A stretch of DNA of 64,000 nucleotides from an uncultured Vibrio sp. (GCF_947488985.1 NZ_CANLBV010000003.1:1-64000), one strand, 5' to 3'; shown: positions 48,031 through 57,905, counted from the first letter of the stretch. Notes: generated by a model not told the origin, from the letters alone. Translations and numbers: made by a program.

Positions 48031-49765
48031 CTGCCATCCAATTTTTAACTACTTGAGCTGCGAGCTCTGGTTCATTTGTTACGAGTGCACGTACTGCTTT
48101 GAGCACATCTTCATCTTTATGAAGGTTCGGTAAATCAATACTTGAACCAAATTCAAATAGCTCACCACCTTCAATATCCCCCCCAATTAAGCTGGTTTCG
48201 CCATCGGCACCAATAGCTATGCCGTCAGGGCCGTAGGCTTGTTCATCGTTATCCGCCGCTGGGTTAAGAAGTTTCTTCATCGCTGGACGAACGAGTACCA
48301 GCACCACCACAATAATCACTAATGCACTGGCGAACCAACGTATCCAATCGTTAAAGTTTGGATGCTCCCAAATAGGCACTTCAGGCATAACATCCGCAAT
48401 TTGTGGCGCGAACTGCATGCTTAATACATTCAGTAAATCGCCTCGGTTTTCATCAAAACCAATTGCACCAACCAACACCTGACGAATGGCATTAATTTCG
48501 CTCGCTGGGATTGGGGTGTGAACAACCTCACCCGTATCGGGGTTCAGTGATTGACGGTCTTTGATCGCGACAGAGACGGTCTGACGATTCACCGTACCAC
48601 TCTGTTTACGTTCATGGCTGATGGTGGTATCTAATTCGAAGTTTCTGGTCGCCTCTTTATGCACTGATCCCTTTCCAGTTATCGCGCCATCTTTCATTTG
48701 AGCGACATCTTGAGGAATAGAGGCATCGGCAGGAGGCTGGTTACTCAGTGCTCCAGGAATACCCACCACAGTATTACCGTTGTTGTAATCTTCTAACGTG
48801 TACTCACTTCGCGTTGCGGGAGTATTTGGGTCAAAGCGCTTTCGCGTTTGCTCTAATGCACTAAAGTCGAGCTCAATATCAACCTGAGCAGTATAGTTAC
48901 CAAAACCAATAATAGGAATAAGCACCGAATCAATTTTTTCACGCAGCGCTTGCTCTTGATTAAGCTCTAACTCGTGCTCTTTACGGCGTGCTGATGATAT
49001 TGAGTCTTGAGAACCTGAACTCAAAAGCCTACCGTGTTGATCGGTTACCGTAATACGTGAGGTTTTCATTCCAGGAACAGCACTTGCCACCATATCAACG
49101 ACAGAGTCGGTCTCTTGCTGCCTAAGATTGGTACCCGTTTTTAGTGTCAGGAATACAGAAGCTGACGCTTCTTGATTGTGGCGAACAAAGACACTTTGCT
49201 TAGGTAAGGCCAGTAAAACCTGTGCTTTACGTACCTGTTTCATCTGTTCGATAGCTTTCGCAAGTTGCCTTTCACGACTTAATTTAAGACGCTCTTGCTC
49301 TAAACGCTGAGAGACACCAAAGCCCATGTCCTGCATGAGAATATCATCACCGGCGTTTCGCTCTTGGTTCAAGCCCGCTCGAACCATATTAAGCTTTAGC
49401 GAGTTGTACTCACTCGCAGGCACAGAAATGGTGTTACCTTCAAGGGAGTACGCGATCTTTTGCTGATCTAAGTAATCCAGAACGGGGATCAGCTCTTCGG
49501 TCTCATAGGCACCTAGTGGCCGCATTTCTGGCTCTTTCACCCAGAAAAACAGCATCACAATCAGTGCAACACAGATTGAAATAGAAAGGACTAACACAAC
49601 CTGACGAAGTAAATCGAGATCTCCCACCGCCATATCGAATTTCGATGAACTGCGCTCACCGAGATCGGGGTTTTGTCCTTCGCCGTCTAGCTCTGAGCCC
49701 GCCATGAGTGCGTGGTCATTGCTATCGCTCACGGTTAAATCTGTTGTTTGACTATTATCTGCCAC
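48023..49765 (-). CDS. fliF: Flagellar MS-ring protein FliF
   Basis: FliF forms the MS ring in the inner membrane. The 580 residues have two membrane helices (about 50-72 and 450-470), ring-building motifs between them (LNLVRAGLNQ-type segment SLKLNMVRAGLNQERNAGD, and ARVLLALPK-like KAQVLLALPKQSVFVR), and a cytoplasmic C-terminus that binds FliG. Its end overlaps fliG by 8 bases. Confidence 0.96.
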   Translation of the reverse strand: MADNSQTTDLTVSDSNDHALMAGSELDGEGQNPDLGERSSSKFDMAVGDLDLLRQVVLVLSISICVALIVMLFFWVKEPEMRPLGAYETEELIPVLDYLDQQKIAYSLEGNTISVPASEYNSLKLNMVRAGLNQERNAGDDILMQDMGFGVSQRLEQERLKLSRERQLAKAIEQMKQVRKAQVLLALPKQSVFVRHNQEASASVFLTLKTGTNLRQQETDSVVDMVASAVPGMKTSRITVTDQHGRLLSSGSQDSISSARRKEHELELNQEQALREKIDSVLIPIIGFGNYTAQVDIELDFSALEQTRKRFDPNTPATRSEYTLEDYNNGNTVVGIPGALSNQPPADASIPQDVAQMKDGAITGKGSVHKEATRNFELDTTISHERKQSGTVNRQTVSVAIKDRQSLNPDTGEVVHTPIPASEINAIRQVLVGAIGFDENRGDLLNVLSMQFAPQIADVMPEVPIWEHPNFNDWIRWFASALVIIVVVLVLVRPAMKKLLNPAADNDEQAYGPDGIAIGADGETSLIGGDIEGGELFEFGSSIDLPNLHKDEDVLKAVRALVTNEPELAAQVVKNWMADG

Positions 49766-49781
49766 TATTTAACTACCCAAC

Positions 49782-50093
49782 TTATACCGGCATGTTCATC
49801 AGCTCTTTGTACGATTCGACCAATTTATTTCTAATTTGGATCGTCGCCTCAAAAGCTACACTAGATTTATTACGAGCAATCATCACATCAGATAGCGATA
49901 CACTTTGATCACCACTATCGAAGCGAGCTTGAAGATCACCTGAGGTCTTTTGCAATGAGTTCACATTATTAATGGCTTGAGTCAGCATATTGCCAAAATC
50001 TGCACCGACCTTCTGGCCGGTTGCAGTCGGGCGCGCGCTGGCAGCTTCCACCATCATTGCCTGCATTTCACCTTGTAAGCCATCTATTCTCAT
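49782..50093 (-). CDS. fliE: Flagellar hook-basal body protein FliE
   Basis: FliE joins the MS ring to the rod. The 103 residues end with the family segment LSDVMIARNKSSVAFEATIQIRNKLVESYKELMNMPV. First gene of the fliEFGHIJ transcript, with a near-perfect sigma-54 promoter 55 bases upstream. Confidence 0.95.
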   Translation of the reverse strand: MRIDGLQGEMQAMMVEAASARPTATGQKVGADFGNMLTQAINNVNSLQKTSGDLQARFDSGDQSVSLSDVMIARNKSSVAFEATIQIRNKLVESYKELMNMPV

Positions 50094-50147
50094 TTATCAC
50101 CTCAGGAGTCAAAATTATGACCATCTATTTAGCTGTATTATTGACAT

Positions 50148-50163
50148 AGCAATTTACGTGCCA
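50148..50163 (-). promoter_or_regulatory. Sigma-54 promoter upstream of fliE
   Basis: TGGCACGTAAATTGCT on the minus strand is a perfect match to TGGCAC-N5-TTGCW. Transcription would start near 50136. FlrA control of this class II promoter is inferred from V. cholerae. Confidence 0.88.
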
Positions 50164-50225
50164 CGCATTATTTTGACTGGATATCGTACTACAGCAGTCA
50201 GAAATCTGACACTGCGAATCTAGCC

Positions 50226-51635
50226 TCAGTTTGGGATATCGATTCCAGCATCACGCATTTTTGCTAGCTTATAACGCAAAGTGCGCGGACTAATGCCGAG
50301 TTTTTCTGCCATATCTTTACGGCGACCATTACACGCGACTAAGGTTTCAAGAATGATCGCGTACTCTTGATCTCTCAGTTCATTACCCAGCCCTTCACTG
50401 CTCACTGGCACTTTATTGACTGTACTCGTTTCAGCAATAGGTTTGATTTCTGGCGTGGCTACATCATTGTCCTCAACCAGCTGCTGAAGGCCACTGGCAT
50501 CCTGCCAATCGACGCCTTCAAGCAAGATATGCTCACCAGAGATCATATCTTGTTCGCTTAAGATTAACGCACGCTGTACTACATTGTCTAATTCGCGAAC
50601 ATTCCCTGGCCACGGATAATGGACGAGTTTCGCAATGGCTTGCGTAGACAGAGTAGGAACCGGCATGCCAAGCTTAGTACAGTGGCGCTCAACTAGATGC
50701 TTGGCTAAAGGCTCAATATCGCCCTTACGCTCACAAAGTGCTGGCCAAGAAATTGGGAAAACATTCAGCCTGTAATATAAATCTTCACGGAAATTCCCCT
50801 CAGCAACATACTGTTTGAGGTCGCGGTTACTGGTCGCCAATACCCGAATATCCAACTTGATGCTTTTGCGGCTGCCTAAACGCTCGACCTCACGCTCTTG
50901 TAACACGCGCAGTAATTTGGCTTGCAGGCTAAGATCCATTTCACTGATCTCATCCAACAAAATAGTTCCGCCTTGCGCTTGCTCAAATTTGCCCGGGCAA
51001 GCTTGTATCGCGCCAGTAAATGCGCCTTTTTCATAACCAAACAGCGTGGCTTCAAGCATATTGTCAGGGATAGCGGCACAGTTAATCGCAACAAACGGCC
51101 CATCTTTACGGTTGGAAGCGTTATGAATGTAGCGAGACATCACTTCTTTGCCCGAGCCACTTGGCCCCAGCACCATCACATTAGCGTCGGTTTTGGCGAC
51201 TTTGTCAGCTAGCATCATTAACTTGATACTTTTTTCATCGGCAACGATGGCGTCACCATTATCGTCTGACTTGACCGGCGCGTAACGGCTGACCATATTG
51301 AGCAGCACTTCTGGTGCAAATGGCTTTGCCATGTAGTCGATAGCGCCCTCTTTCATTGCCGCGACGGCATCTTCAATGTTAGCATACGCTGTCATCAACA
51401 ATACCGGTAAATTTGGCCAATGTAGCTTGATGTTTCTTAACAGCGCCAAACCGCCCATACCCGCCATCTGAACGTCAGAGACCACAATATCAACATCGTT
51501 AGACTTTAATTTAACCAACGCATCTTCTGCACAATCGGCTTCCAGCCATTCATAGCCCGCAAGAGCGAGAGTATCAACAAGGGCTTCGCGTAGACCTTCA
51601 TCATCTTCGACGATTAACACTTTGCTTTGAGCCAT
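50226..51635 (-). CDS. flrC: Sigma-54 response regulator FlrC
   Basis: FlrC, once phosphorylated by FlrB, activates class III sigma-54 flagellar promoters. The 469 residues have a receiver domain (Asp54 in VVSDVQMAGMGG), an AAA+ domain with Walker A GPSGSGKE, the sigma-54 contact loop EKGAFTGA and Walker B GGTILLDEISEMD, and a C-terminal Fis-type helix-turn-helix (RKDMAEKLGISPRTLRYKLAKM). 30 bases after flrB. Confidence 0.95.
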   Translation of the reverse strand: MAQSKVLIVEDDEGLREALVDTLALAGYEWLEADCAEDALVKLKSNDVDIVVSDVQMAGMGGLALLRNIKLHWPNLPVLLMTAYANIEDAVAAMKEGAIDYMAKPFAPEVLLNMVSRYAPVKSDDNGDAIVADEKSIKLMMLADKVAKTDANVMVLGPSGSGKEVMSRYIHNASNRKDGPFVAINCAAIPDNMLEATLFGYEKGAFTGAIQACPGKFEQAQGGTILLDEISEMDLSLQAKLLRVLQEREVERLGSRKSIKLDIRVLATSNRDLKQYVAEGNFREDLYYRLNVFPISWPALCERKGDIEPLAKHLVERHCTKLGMPVPTLSTQAIAKLVHYPWPGNVRELDNVVQRALILSEQDMISGEHILLEGVDWQDASGLQQLVEDNDVATPEIKPIAETSTVNKVPVSSEGLGNELRDQEYAIILETLVACNGRRKDMAEKLGISPRTLRYKLAKMRDAGIDIPN

Positions 51636-51665
51636 AGGGTTCTCCAGTGTAAATTCCGTTAAAAC

Positions 51666-52709
51666 TTATTTATCTTTAGAAGAAGCGGCTCTTTCGAGCG
51701 GTAAACACATGGTAAAGCATGCACCGTCGCCCTCTTCTGATATCAATTCCAGCCTGCCTTCATGTGCTCGACACACCATTTGCACAACTGCTAAGCCAAG
51801 ACCTGTACCTTGTGAGCGAGTAGTAAAGAAGGGTTCCATAATTTTACCTTGAAGCTCTTTCGCTACGCCGGGGCCGCTGTCTTGTACCGAGATCTTAAGC
51901 TCGCCGTTGACTGGCCGAAAGAAAACATCGATTTGCGATTCCTTTCCTGCAATTTGTACCGCATTCAAAACCAGATTACTTAAGGCTGAGGCAATGGCAT
52001 TGGCATTACCAAACATTGGTGTTTCGGCGCCCTCGACTTCCTGACAATAATCAATCTTATTGGATTTTAATGCCGCTTCAACCATAGGTTGGAATTCTGT
52101 GATCAACTCAGACACGGTAAATGGCTTGACCACTTTATTGTCGCCACCTTTAGCAAACAACAGCATATCGTTAACTTGTTTCTCTAAGTCATGAAGCCTG
52201 TCCATAAGCTTAGATTGAAATCGTGTTTTTGTTGCCGGCGGTAAGTTTGGCGCGGCAAGGTTGGAGGCATACAGCATGGCGCTAGAGAGTGGGGTACGAA
52301 CCTGATGCGCCAACGAAGCGACCATTCTGCCGAGTGAAGATAAGCGCTGTAGATCACTAACACGAGACTGCAGCAAGCGCGTCTCGGTGAGGTCGGTGAT
52401 CAAAATCAGTTGGCCAGTGGTAGACGCAGAGATCGCTAAGCGTACTTTTCGTCCATTTTTCAATGAGATCTCGTGCCCATCGTCGTCTTTTGGATCGAAA
52501 GCACTTTGAATCACTGAAAACCACTTCTCACCAACCAACTCGACCCCGAGAATGCGGTGTGCTTCAGGGTTGGCTTCTCTCACTTCACCATGTGTATCTA
52601 ACAAGATGACCCCTGCTGGCATCACATCGAGTACTTGCTTGTAACGCTCAACCTGTTGCTCAACAGAATCTAGGTGTGATTGATTTTCTGGTTCGTTAGA
52701 TAGGTGCAT
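51666..52709 (-). CDS. flrB: Flagellar sensor kinase FlrB
   Basis: FlrB phosphorylates FlrC. The protein of 347 residues is soluble, with a PAS domain (VMPAGVILLDTHGEVREANPEAHRILG), an H-box with the phospho-His in SLAHQVRTPLSSAMLYASN, and ATP-binding N, G1 and G2 boxes (SNLVLNAVQIA, VQDSGPGV, TGLGLAVV). No membrane helix is seen. The ATG at 52709 is used; a TTG at 52727 is in frame but has no ribosome site. Confidence 0.94.
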   Translation of the reverse strand: MHLSNEPENQSHLDSVEQQVERYKQVLDVMPAGVILLDTHGEVREANPEAHRILGVELVGEKWFSVIQSAFDPKDDDGHEISLKNGRKVRLAISASTTGQLILITDLTETRLLQSRVSDLQRLSSLGRMVASLAHQVRTPLSSAMLYASNLAAPNLPPATKTRFQSKLMDRLHDLEKQVNDMLLFAKGGDNKVVKPFTVSELITEFQPMVEAALKSNKIDYCQEVEGAETPMFGNANAIASALSNLVLNAVQIAGKESQIDVFFRPVNGELKISVQDSGPGVAKELQGKIMEPFFTTRSQGTGLGLAVVQMVCRAHEGRLELISEEGDGACFTMCLPLERAASSKDK

Positions 52710-52747
52710 GTCAATAATTTGCCTCAAATACTAAAACAGCCTGACAC

Positions 52748-52762
52748 GTACAACACGAGCCA
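52748..52762 (-). promoter_or_regulatory. Weak sigma-54-like promoter upstream of flrB
   Basis: TGGCTCGTGTTGTAC on the minus strand has a good -24 half but a poor -12 half. It lies inside a hairpin with arms AGCCTG/CAGGCT that could end flrA transcripts. In other vibrios flrBC has an FlrA-dependent promoter, so the position is plausible. Confidence 0.4.
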
Positions 52763-52896
52763 GGCTATTTAATATTTTTATCACATAGTTAAGCAAGCAA
52801 CAACTCGACTATATCTTCTCTATACATTGAATTTAATCGTCACTTCGATTAACCAGCCGAGCCAAAATTGAATAGTGATTAAGCTTCAACCGATGA

Positions 52897-54363
52897 CTAG
52901 CGCTGAAGGTTATATTTGCGCATTTTCTCGACTAACGTAGTCCTACGCATCCCCAACATATCAGCGGCGCGCGCAACGATTCCGCTTTGCGCTTCTAATG
53001 CTTGATTGATCATATTCACTTCCATATCCGCCAGCAGCTCTTTCAGGTTAACCCCTTCTGGTGGTAACTCTTGAGGTGCGTTGACGTTGTCAGCCATATC
53101 ATCTTGTAAATCAAAACTGAAATCTTCTGAGAACAGGTCCGTAAGAGCATCGCGCTCTTGCTCTTCTTCTGAGGCAAAGCTATTAAACTCAGGCTGAAAC
53201 TCAGGGATATCACTGTATCGATACTTGGTTGGAAGATGGTTTACATCAACCAAGCTATTTGGATATAGGATCACCATTCGCTCAACTAAGTTGGCGAGTT
53301 CACGGACATTACCCGGCCATGAATGCTCCATCAACGAATTGATAGCTCGTGCCGTAAAACAGATAGGCATACCGCCTTCCGCTTCCATTCGGGTCATCAG
53401 CTCTTGAAGCAACAGCGGTATATCTTCGTTGCGTTCTTGAAGCGCTGGCATTTCAATCGGGAATACGTTTAGGCGATAGTAAAGATCTTCACGGAACGCC
53501 TCATCGTCGATCATGTCTTCAAGGTTGCGGTGTGTTGCTGCAATCACCCGAACGTTAGCTCGAATGGTGCTGTTGCCGCCCACACGTTCAAAGCATCGCT
53601 CTTGCAGTACTCGCAGCAACTTCACTTGCATCGCCATCGGCATATCGCCAATTTCATCAAGAAACAGGGTGCCACCTTCTGCCAATTCAAAGCGGCCTTT
53701 ACGTGCGGTAATCGCTCCGGTAAATGCCCCTTTCTCATGGCCAAACAATTCACTTTCGAGTAAATCAGGAGGAATAGCACCGCAGTTCACGGGGACGAAA
53801 GGCCCATTGCGACGCTTAGAGTGATAGTGAATATTACGCGCGACGACTTCTTTACCGGTACCTGATTCACCAAGAATCAGTACGTTAGCTTCCGTTGAAG
53901 AGACTTGTTCAATCAAATGACGAACTTCTTGAATACCAGCACTTTGCCCAACGAGGCTACGAAACAGCGTATTCTTACGCTCTGAAGAGGCAACTTGAAC
54001 GCCTTTACGACCTAAGAAGTCTTTGCAATGCCTTAGTGCATCGCTTAATTGAGGATAGTTAAGAGGGAACTCTAGCTCACCCACAAAGTGCGTCAGCTCT
54101 TCAACAGCAGGGTTGTTTTTCCCAATAACCAGTAACGGGATATGATTCGCGTGAGCAAGCTTATCATTGAGCAAAGCATTAAAGCCTTTACCCTTAATTG
54201 AGCCAATAATGCAGCCTGCCCACTGAAGTGACCAGTCTACTTTACGCGCTTGTTCAGAGCTTACAACTTCGCAGCTCTCTCCTACAAACTCTAATATTGT
54301 GCTTAAATTGTGACGATCTTGCGCGTTATCGTCGACGACTAGCAGTTTTGCCAAACCTTGCAT
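52897..54363 (-). CDS. flrA: Master flagellar activator FlrA
   Basis: FlrA is the FleQ-type sigma-54 activator at the top of the polar flagellar hierarchy. The 488 residues have an N-terminal receiver-like domain in which the phospho-Asp position reads CIIGSI, so phosphorylation is not expected, then an AAA+ domain (Walker A GESGTGKE, EKGAFTGA, GGTLFLDEIGDMP) and a C-terminal helix-turn-helix (VARAADMLGMRRTTLVEKMRKY). It is flanked by 227 bases from fliS, with the fliS terminator in between. It has its own promoter, which I could not pin down. Confidence 0.95.
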   Translation of the reverse strand: MQGLAKLLVVDDNAQDRHNLSTILEFVGESCEVVSSEQARKVDWSLQWAGCIIGSIKGKGFNALLNDKLAHANHIPLLVIGKNNPAVEELTHFVGELEFPLNYPQLSDALRHCKDFLGRKGVQVASSERKNTLFRSLVGQSAGIQEVRHLIEQVSSTEANVLILGESGTGKEVVARNIHYHSKRRNGPFVPVNCGAIPPDLLESELFGHEKGAFTGAITARKGRFELAEGGTLFLDEIGDMPMAMQVKLLRVLQERCFERVGGNSTIRANVRVIAATHRNLEDMIDDEAFREDLYYRLNVFPIEMPALQERNEDIPLLLQELMTRMEAEGGMPICFTARAINSLMEHSWPGNVRELANLVERMVILYPNSLVDVNHLPTKYRYSDIPEFQPEFNSFASEEEQERDALTDLFSEDFSFDLQDDMADNVNAPQELPPEGVNLKELLADMEVNMINQALEAQSGIVARAADMLGMRRTTLVEKMRKYNLQR

Positions 54364-54485
54364 AAGTAGGAATTATTGCCTTTATTTTGGTGCGATGCGG
54401 AAAAATGGTGAGCGACGTAAGCCAAAAAACAGAGACACTATCTATGATTATGGTTTACGTGGACAAATTAATGAAATCAGCAACG

Positions 54486-54513
54486 AAAAAAGCCATTAGG
54501 CTAACTAATGGCT
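54486..54513 (-). terminator. Terminator after fliS
   Basis: Nine-base arms AGCCATTAG/CTAATGGCT with a 5-base loop and six T on the minus strand. It ends the flaG-fliD-flaI-fliS transcript before flrA. Confidence 0.85.
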
Positions 54514-54590
54514 TCTATTTTATTTGATTAAAAAAATAAGGCAACCAACCAATTTCCCAATGTGAACTTGGTTGAAAGTTCGAAATTGCT

Positions 54591-55001
54591 TTAAATTCCG
54601 ACCTCTGCAGCGGTTAAATTGTGATATTCGTTCGGAATTTGGTCCCAAGCGCTCTTAATTTCGCGAATAATATCAATAACATCATCAATAGGCTGTGGAT
54701 CATTTTTGTGATTTGCCGCAGAAATTTGCGTGATCATGAACTCATAAAGTTGATCTAGGTTTTTAGCGATATCACCGCCATCGTCCATAGAGAGGCAACT
54801 ACGTAAACTAATAATGATATCTAGAGCCTTACCAAGGCGCTCACCTTTCGCCGGAATGTTGCCCGCTTGCATCGCAGCTTTGCCTTGAATCAAACGCTCT
54901 ATTGCACCCGCCATTAACATTTGCACAATTTTATGCGGTGAGGCAGCCGTTAGCTGACTATCCACTGATACCTTTTTATATGCCTGTAAAGAACCGCGCA
55001 T
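54591..55001 (-). CDS. fliS: Flagellin chaperone FliS
   Basis: FliS (FlaJ in Vibrio) binds the flagellin C-terminus and stops early polymerisation. The 136 residues form the usual four-helix bundle, starting MRGSLQAYKKVSVDSQLTAASPHKIVQMLM. 12 bases after flaI. Confidence 0.95.
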   Translation of the reverse strand: MRGSLQAYKKVSVDSQLTAASPHKIVQMLMAGAIERLIQGKAAMQAGNIPAKGERLGKALDIIISLRSCLSMDDGGDIAKNLDQLYEFMITQISAANHKNDPQPIDDVIDIIREIKSAWDQIPNEYHNLTAAEVGI

Positions 55002-55013
55002 CGTAAACCTCTT

Positions 55014-55319
55014 CTATAAAAACTTTTTGTATTGTTGAACTGACTTGGCACCATGTCGGTATTTATGTAAATGTTTGGCTACTCGACCCGTTTCCGACTG
55101 CATCAATTCGACCAATTTTCTTGTTCTCGAAATAGCTTCAAACCACTCGGAACTTTGCTTAACGTCAGGATGTGAATCGATTATTTGAAGCACGTTATTC
55201 AACAACTGTTCTCTGTTATCGACAAGCTGAGCGATTTCTTCAGCATTTATTTCACTAAATTCAAGCTTAGAGGTAATTAGTTGATCCAGTTCACAAAGCT
55301 CTTTAAGTTGACTGTTCAT
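55014..55319 (-). CDS. flaI: FliT-like flagellar chaperone FlaI
   Basis: A 101-residue helical protein at the place of Vibrio flaI, between fliD and fliS. Size, charge and position fit a FliT-type chaperone for the FliD cap. It has no motif strong enough to prove this. It starts 3 bases after the fliD stop. Confidence 0.82.
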   Translation of the reverse strand: MNSQLKELCELDQLITSKLEFSEINAEEIAQLVDNREQLLNNVLQIIDSHPDVKQSSEWFEAISRTRKLVELMQSETGRVAKHLHKYRHGAKSVQQYKKFL

Positions 55320-55322
55320 CTA

Positions 55323-57374
55323 CTAACCCAACGCATTCATCATACTGCCCAGTTGAGATTGCATCTTGCTGGTCGCATCTTGCATTGCGGTAAACTTAGA
55401 GTGGGTGCGGCTCTCTAAGCTATCCATGCGCCGATCAAGCGCACTTTGGTCATCAAACAAACGATAATTTTGTTCAACTAAACTCTTTTCCCGGGTACGG
55501 ATGGAACCGGTAATACCGGTAATGCCTTGAATGGCATCTTCCACTTTTTTAGCAAATCCTTTATTACCGCCAAAGAACTCACCCAACTTATCAAAATTAT
55601 TATTAAGTTGACGATCAAGCATGTCGTAGTTGATTTCTAACGAGCCTTGTCTGGTGGTGGTAATACCAAATTCAGTCAAAGACTTTAGGTTATCAGGCGC
55701 ACCTTCAACACTTGATGAAAACACACCTTTCAATCGCGAGTCGGCATTACGTACCGTGCTGTCACCAGAAAGCGGCCCTTTTTGTCCTGTGGTAGGATCC
55801 ACGCCCGCTAAACTTTTAGAAACTTGGTAAAACTGATTATAGGAGTTAACAAAGGCTTCAATATCTTGACGTACACTATTACGGTCGTACTCAACGCCAA
55901 TTTCGGCTGGTGGTTTATCTTTTGGCGTTTCACCTTTCACTGTAATATCAATACCTTCAACAGCATCTTCAATCACATTATTATTGCTAGAGAGCTGAGC
56001 GACACCGTCCAAAACCACCATTGAATCTTGCCCTGATTGGACCTCAACCATGCCGCTGTAGCTGTCAAAAGACTGCTGTGCGAGAACAAGGTCGGCTTGT
56101 GCTTTATCAACGCCCTCCAAATACTCTCGCTCTTCTGGCGTGAGTTTAGCGCGCTCAATGTCTTTCGCTTGCTCAGCCGTCAGCTCACCTTTTTGTACTT
56201 TCTCTGCTAGCTCGGCCTTGTCTTTTGCGGTTTTCTCTTCGATACGCGCTTGTTCAGCCTCTAGCTTTTGCTGAGCTTCTTTTGGTGTCACGTATGAATC
56301 GGTCAGAGTACCCGATGCGGTATTTGACCAACCCGGTACATCTGGTGCCTTTGCTATCGCTTCTTCATCGAGTTCGAGTTCTGGGTTGTGGTAGGAATCT
56401 AACAGTGTGCCTGAAGCCGTTTCGGTCCAACCTGGGATCCTATCTTCAGGCATGACGGAATTTTCCGCTTGAGCGGCGTCTAAAGCAGCCTGACCATCAG
56501 CGGCAGCTTGTTCGCCGTAGCTAAGGCTATCACTATTGCTTGCCTCTAGATCATCCCCATCTAGGTCATCTCCACTTACGTCACCCTCATCGGCTTCAGT
56601 GCTTTGTTGCGGAATAGGTTTGCCGTCGGCATCGACTTGCGGTGCTTGCTCTTCACTAGGGATGGCTAAGGGTGCTACATCTTGCCCGGGTGCGGGCTTA
56701 GAAAGGATCTCTTGAGCAGAAGCGCGCGCTTTCTCTAGCGCTTTAACACGCTCTTCAAGAGTTTTGTATTCGAGTTTCTTTAGAGGATTCGACGCATCAG
56801 ATTCAACATTGATACTGATCTGCTGATCAGCACCTGACTGATTGGAGGCAACAATAAGCCGCGGGCCTTCGACATCATTAATAATAGATGCTCGAACGCC
56901 AGGGTTATTATTTGCACCGTTAATGCTGCGAACAACATCGATAAGTTTCGATCTATCGCTAACTTGTATATCAAAGCGGTTATCACCGAGTGAAACCTGC
57001 AGCTTACCTGGGCCAAATTTCATGTCCTCTGATAGCACATCAGAAGCCACTTTATGGCTCTGGGCAAGCTGCAACACATCGATGGCGTATTTACCCGCGA
57101 TCGCTTCGGTAGTCGCGGTTGCAGAAACAAGGCCTTCATCGGTACTTTCCACTGTTCGCACAGCAAAAGCTTTTTCCTGACGAAAGTTTGTCATCAGGCT
57201 TTTCATCGAATCGAGAGATTCTCTGAGTCTTCCATAGGCACTAATGCTGGTGTCGATTCGCGTTCGTTCATTGTCGATCCGCTGCTGTTTAGGCACGCGC
57301 TCCGAATCAACAATTTTGCTGACCATGGAATTGATATCCATGCCAGACGAAATCCCCATTGGGCCAAAACTCAT
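55323..57374 (-). CDS. fliD: Flagellar cap protein FliD
   Basis: FliD caps the filament and directs flagellin assembly. The 683 residues are well above the 450-500 of E. coli-type FliD. The conserved N-terminal D0/D1 (GISSGMDINSMVSKIVDSER) and C-terminal part (RDFVNSYNQFYQ-like FVNSYNQFYQVSKSLAGVD, and the final coil) are intact. The extra length lies at about 195-430: an acidic Asp/Glu/Gln/Ala-rich segment, two copies of PGW-[TS]-x-TASGTL-x-DSY (about 309-325 and 343-360), and a charged coiled coil. The insert would be exposed on the cap surface. Confidence 0.94.
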   Translation of the reverse strand: MSFGPMGISSGMDINSMVSKIVDSERVPKQQRIDNERTRIDTSISAYGRLRESLDSMKSLMTNFRQEKAFAVRTVESTDEGLVSATATTEAIAGKYAIDVLQLAQSHKVASDVLSEDMKFGPGKLQVSLGDNRFDIQVSDRSKLIDVVRSINGANNNPGVRASIINDVEGPRLIVASNQSGADQQISINVESDASNPLKKLEYKTLEERVKALEKARASAQEILSKPAPGQDVAPLAIPSEEQAPQVDADGKPIPQQSTEADEGDVSGDDLDGDDLEASNSDSLSYGEQAAADGQAALDAAQAENSVMPEDRIPGWTETASGTLLDSYHNPELELDEEAIAKAPDVPGWSNTASGTLTDSYVTPKEAQQKLEAEQARIEEKTAKDKAELAEKVQKGELTAEQAKDIERAKLTPEEREYLEGVDKAQADLVLAQQSFDSYSGMVEVQSGQDSMVVLDGVAQLSSNNNVIEDAVEGIDITVKGETPKDKPPAEIGVEYDRNSVRQDIEAFVNSYNQFYQVSKSLAGVDPTTGQKGPLSGDSTVRNADSRLKGVFSSSVEGAPDNLKSLTEFGITTTRQGSLEINYDMLDRQLNNNFDKLGEFFGGNKGFAKKVEDAIQGITGITGSIRTREKSLVEQNYRLFDDQSALDRRMDSLESRTHSKFTAMQDATSKMQSQLGSMMNALG

Positions 57375-57396
57375 TAAACCACCTCAATAATACGAC

Positions 57397-57822
57397 TTAA
57401 ACCTTTGCCTCCAATATTCCACTATTAGAGGTTTGGGCTGCTAGGCGTCTTAGAATTTCAAGCATTTCTTCGTCGGGTATTTGGCGAATAATATCACCGG
57501 TAGTGGTTTCATAAATAGTGACCACATCCCTCCCCGACTCTTCATCGACCTTGAAGGCAACCCCTTTATTGAGAGAGGAGATAAACTCGTTTACCTTCTC
57601 TACCATCTTGACTCGCTCTTCATCATTTAACTCTTTTCGATCTTGAGCTAATTGAATCGCCGCCTCGGTAGCGTCCTCTTTCGATTTCTCAACCTTGCCA
57701 TAGGATGTTGTTTCTTTTAGTCGTGAAACACTCGACGCACTACTACCTTCATCGCTTGCAAATTTAATGCCATTGGGTGAGCCATAAGGCTGGATGTTCG
57801 ATGCGTTGGATGGTATTTCCAT
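57397..57822 (-). CDS. flaG: Flagellar protein FlaG
   Basis: FlaG affects filament length in Vibrio and Pseudomonas. The 141 residues have a disordered N-terminal half and the FlaG core VNEFISSLNKGVAFKVDEESGRDVVTIYETTTGDIIRQIP. A small hairpin (57862-57878) separates it from the upstream flagellin gene. Confidence 0.93.
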   Translation of the reverse strand: MEIPSNASNIQPYGSPNGIKFASDEGSSASSVSRLKETTSYGKVEKSKEDATEAAIQLAQDRKELNDEERVKMVEKVNEFISSLNKGVAFKVDEESGRDVVTIYETTTGDIIRQIPDEEMLEILRRLAAQTSNSGILEAKV

Positions 57823-57856
57823 AACACTCTCCCTCCCTCCTTTTTGGGCTAAGCAG

Positions 57857-57878
57857 TAAAACTCTACCTTAAGTAGAG
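57857..57878 (-). terminator. Weak hairpin between flagellin gene and flaG
   Basis: Six-base arms CTCTAC/GTAGAG, 5-base loop, then TTTTA on the minus strand. It may partly end the flagellin transcript and let some pass into flaG. Confidence 0.45.
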
Positions 57879-57905
57879 CTTACCGCTACTTACACCGAGG
57901 TAAGT

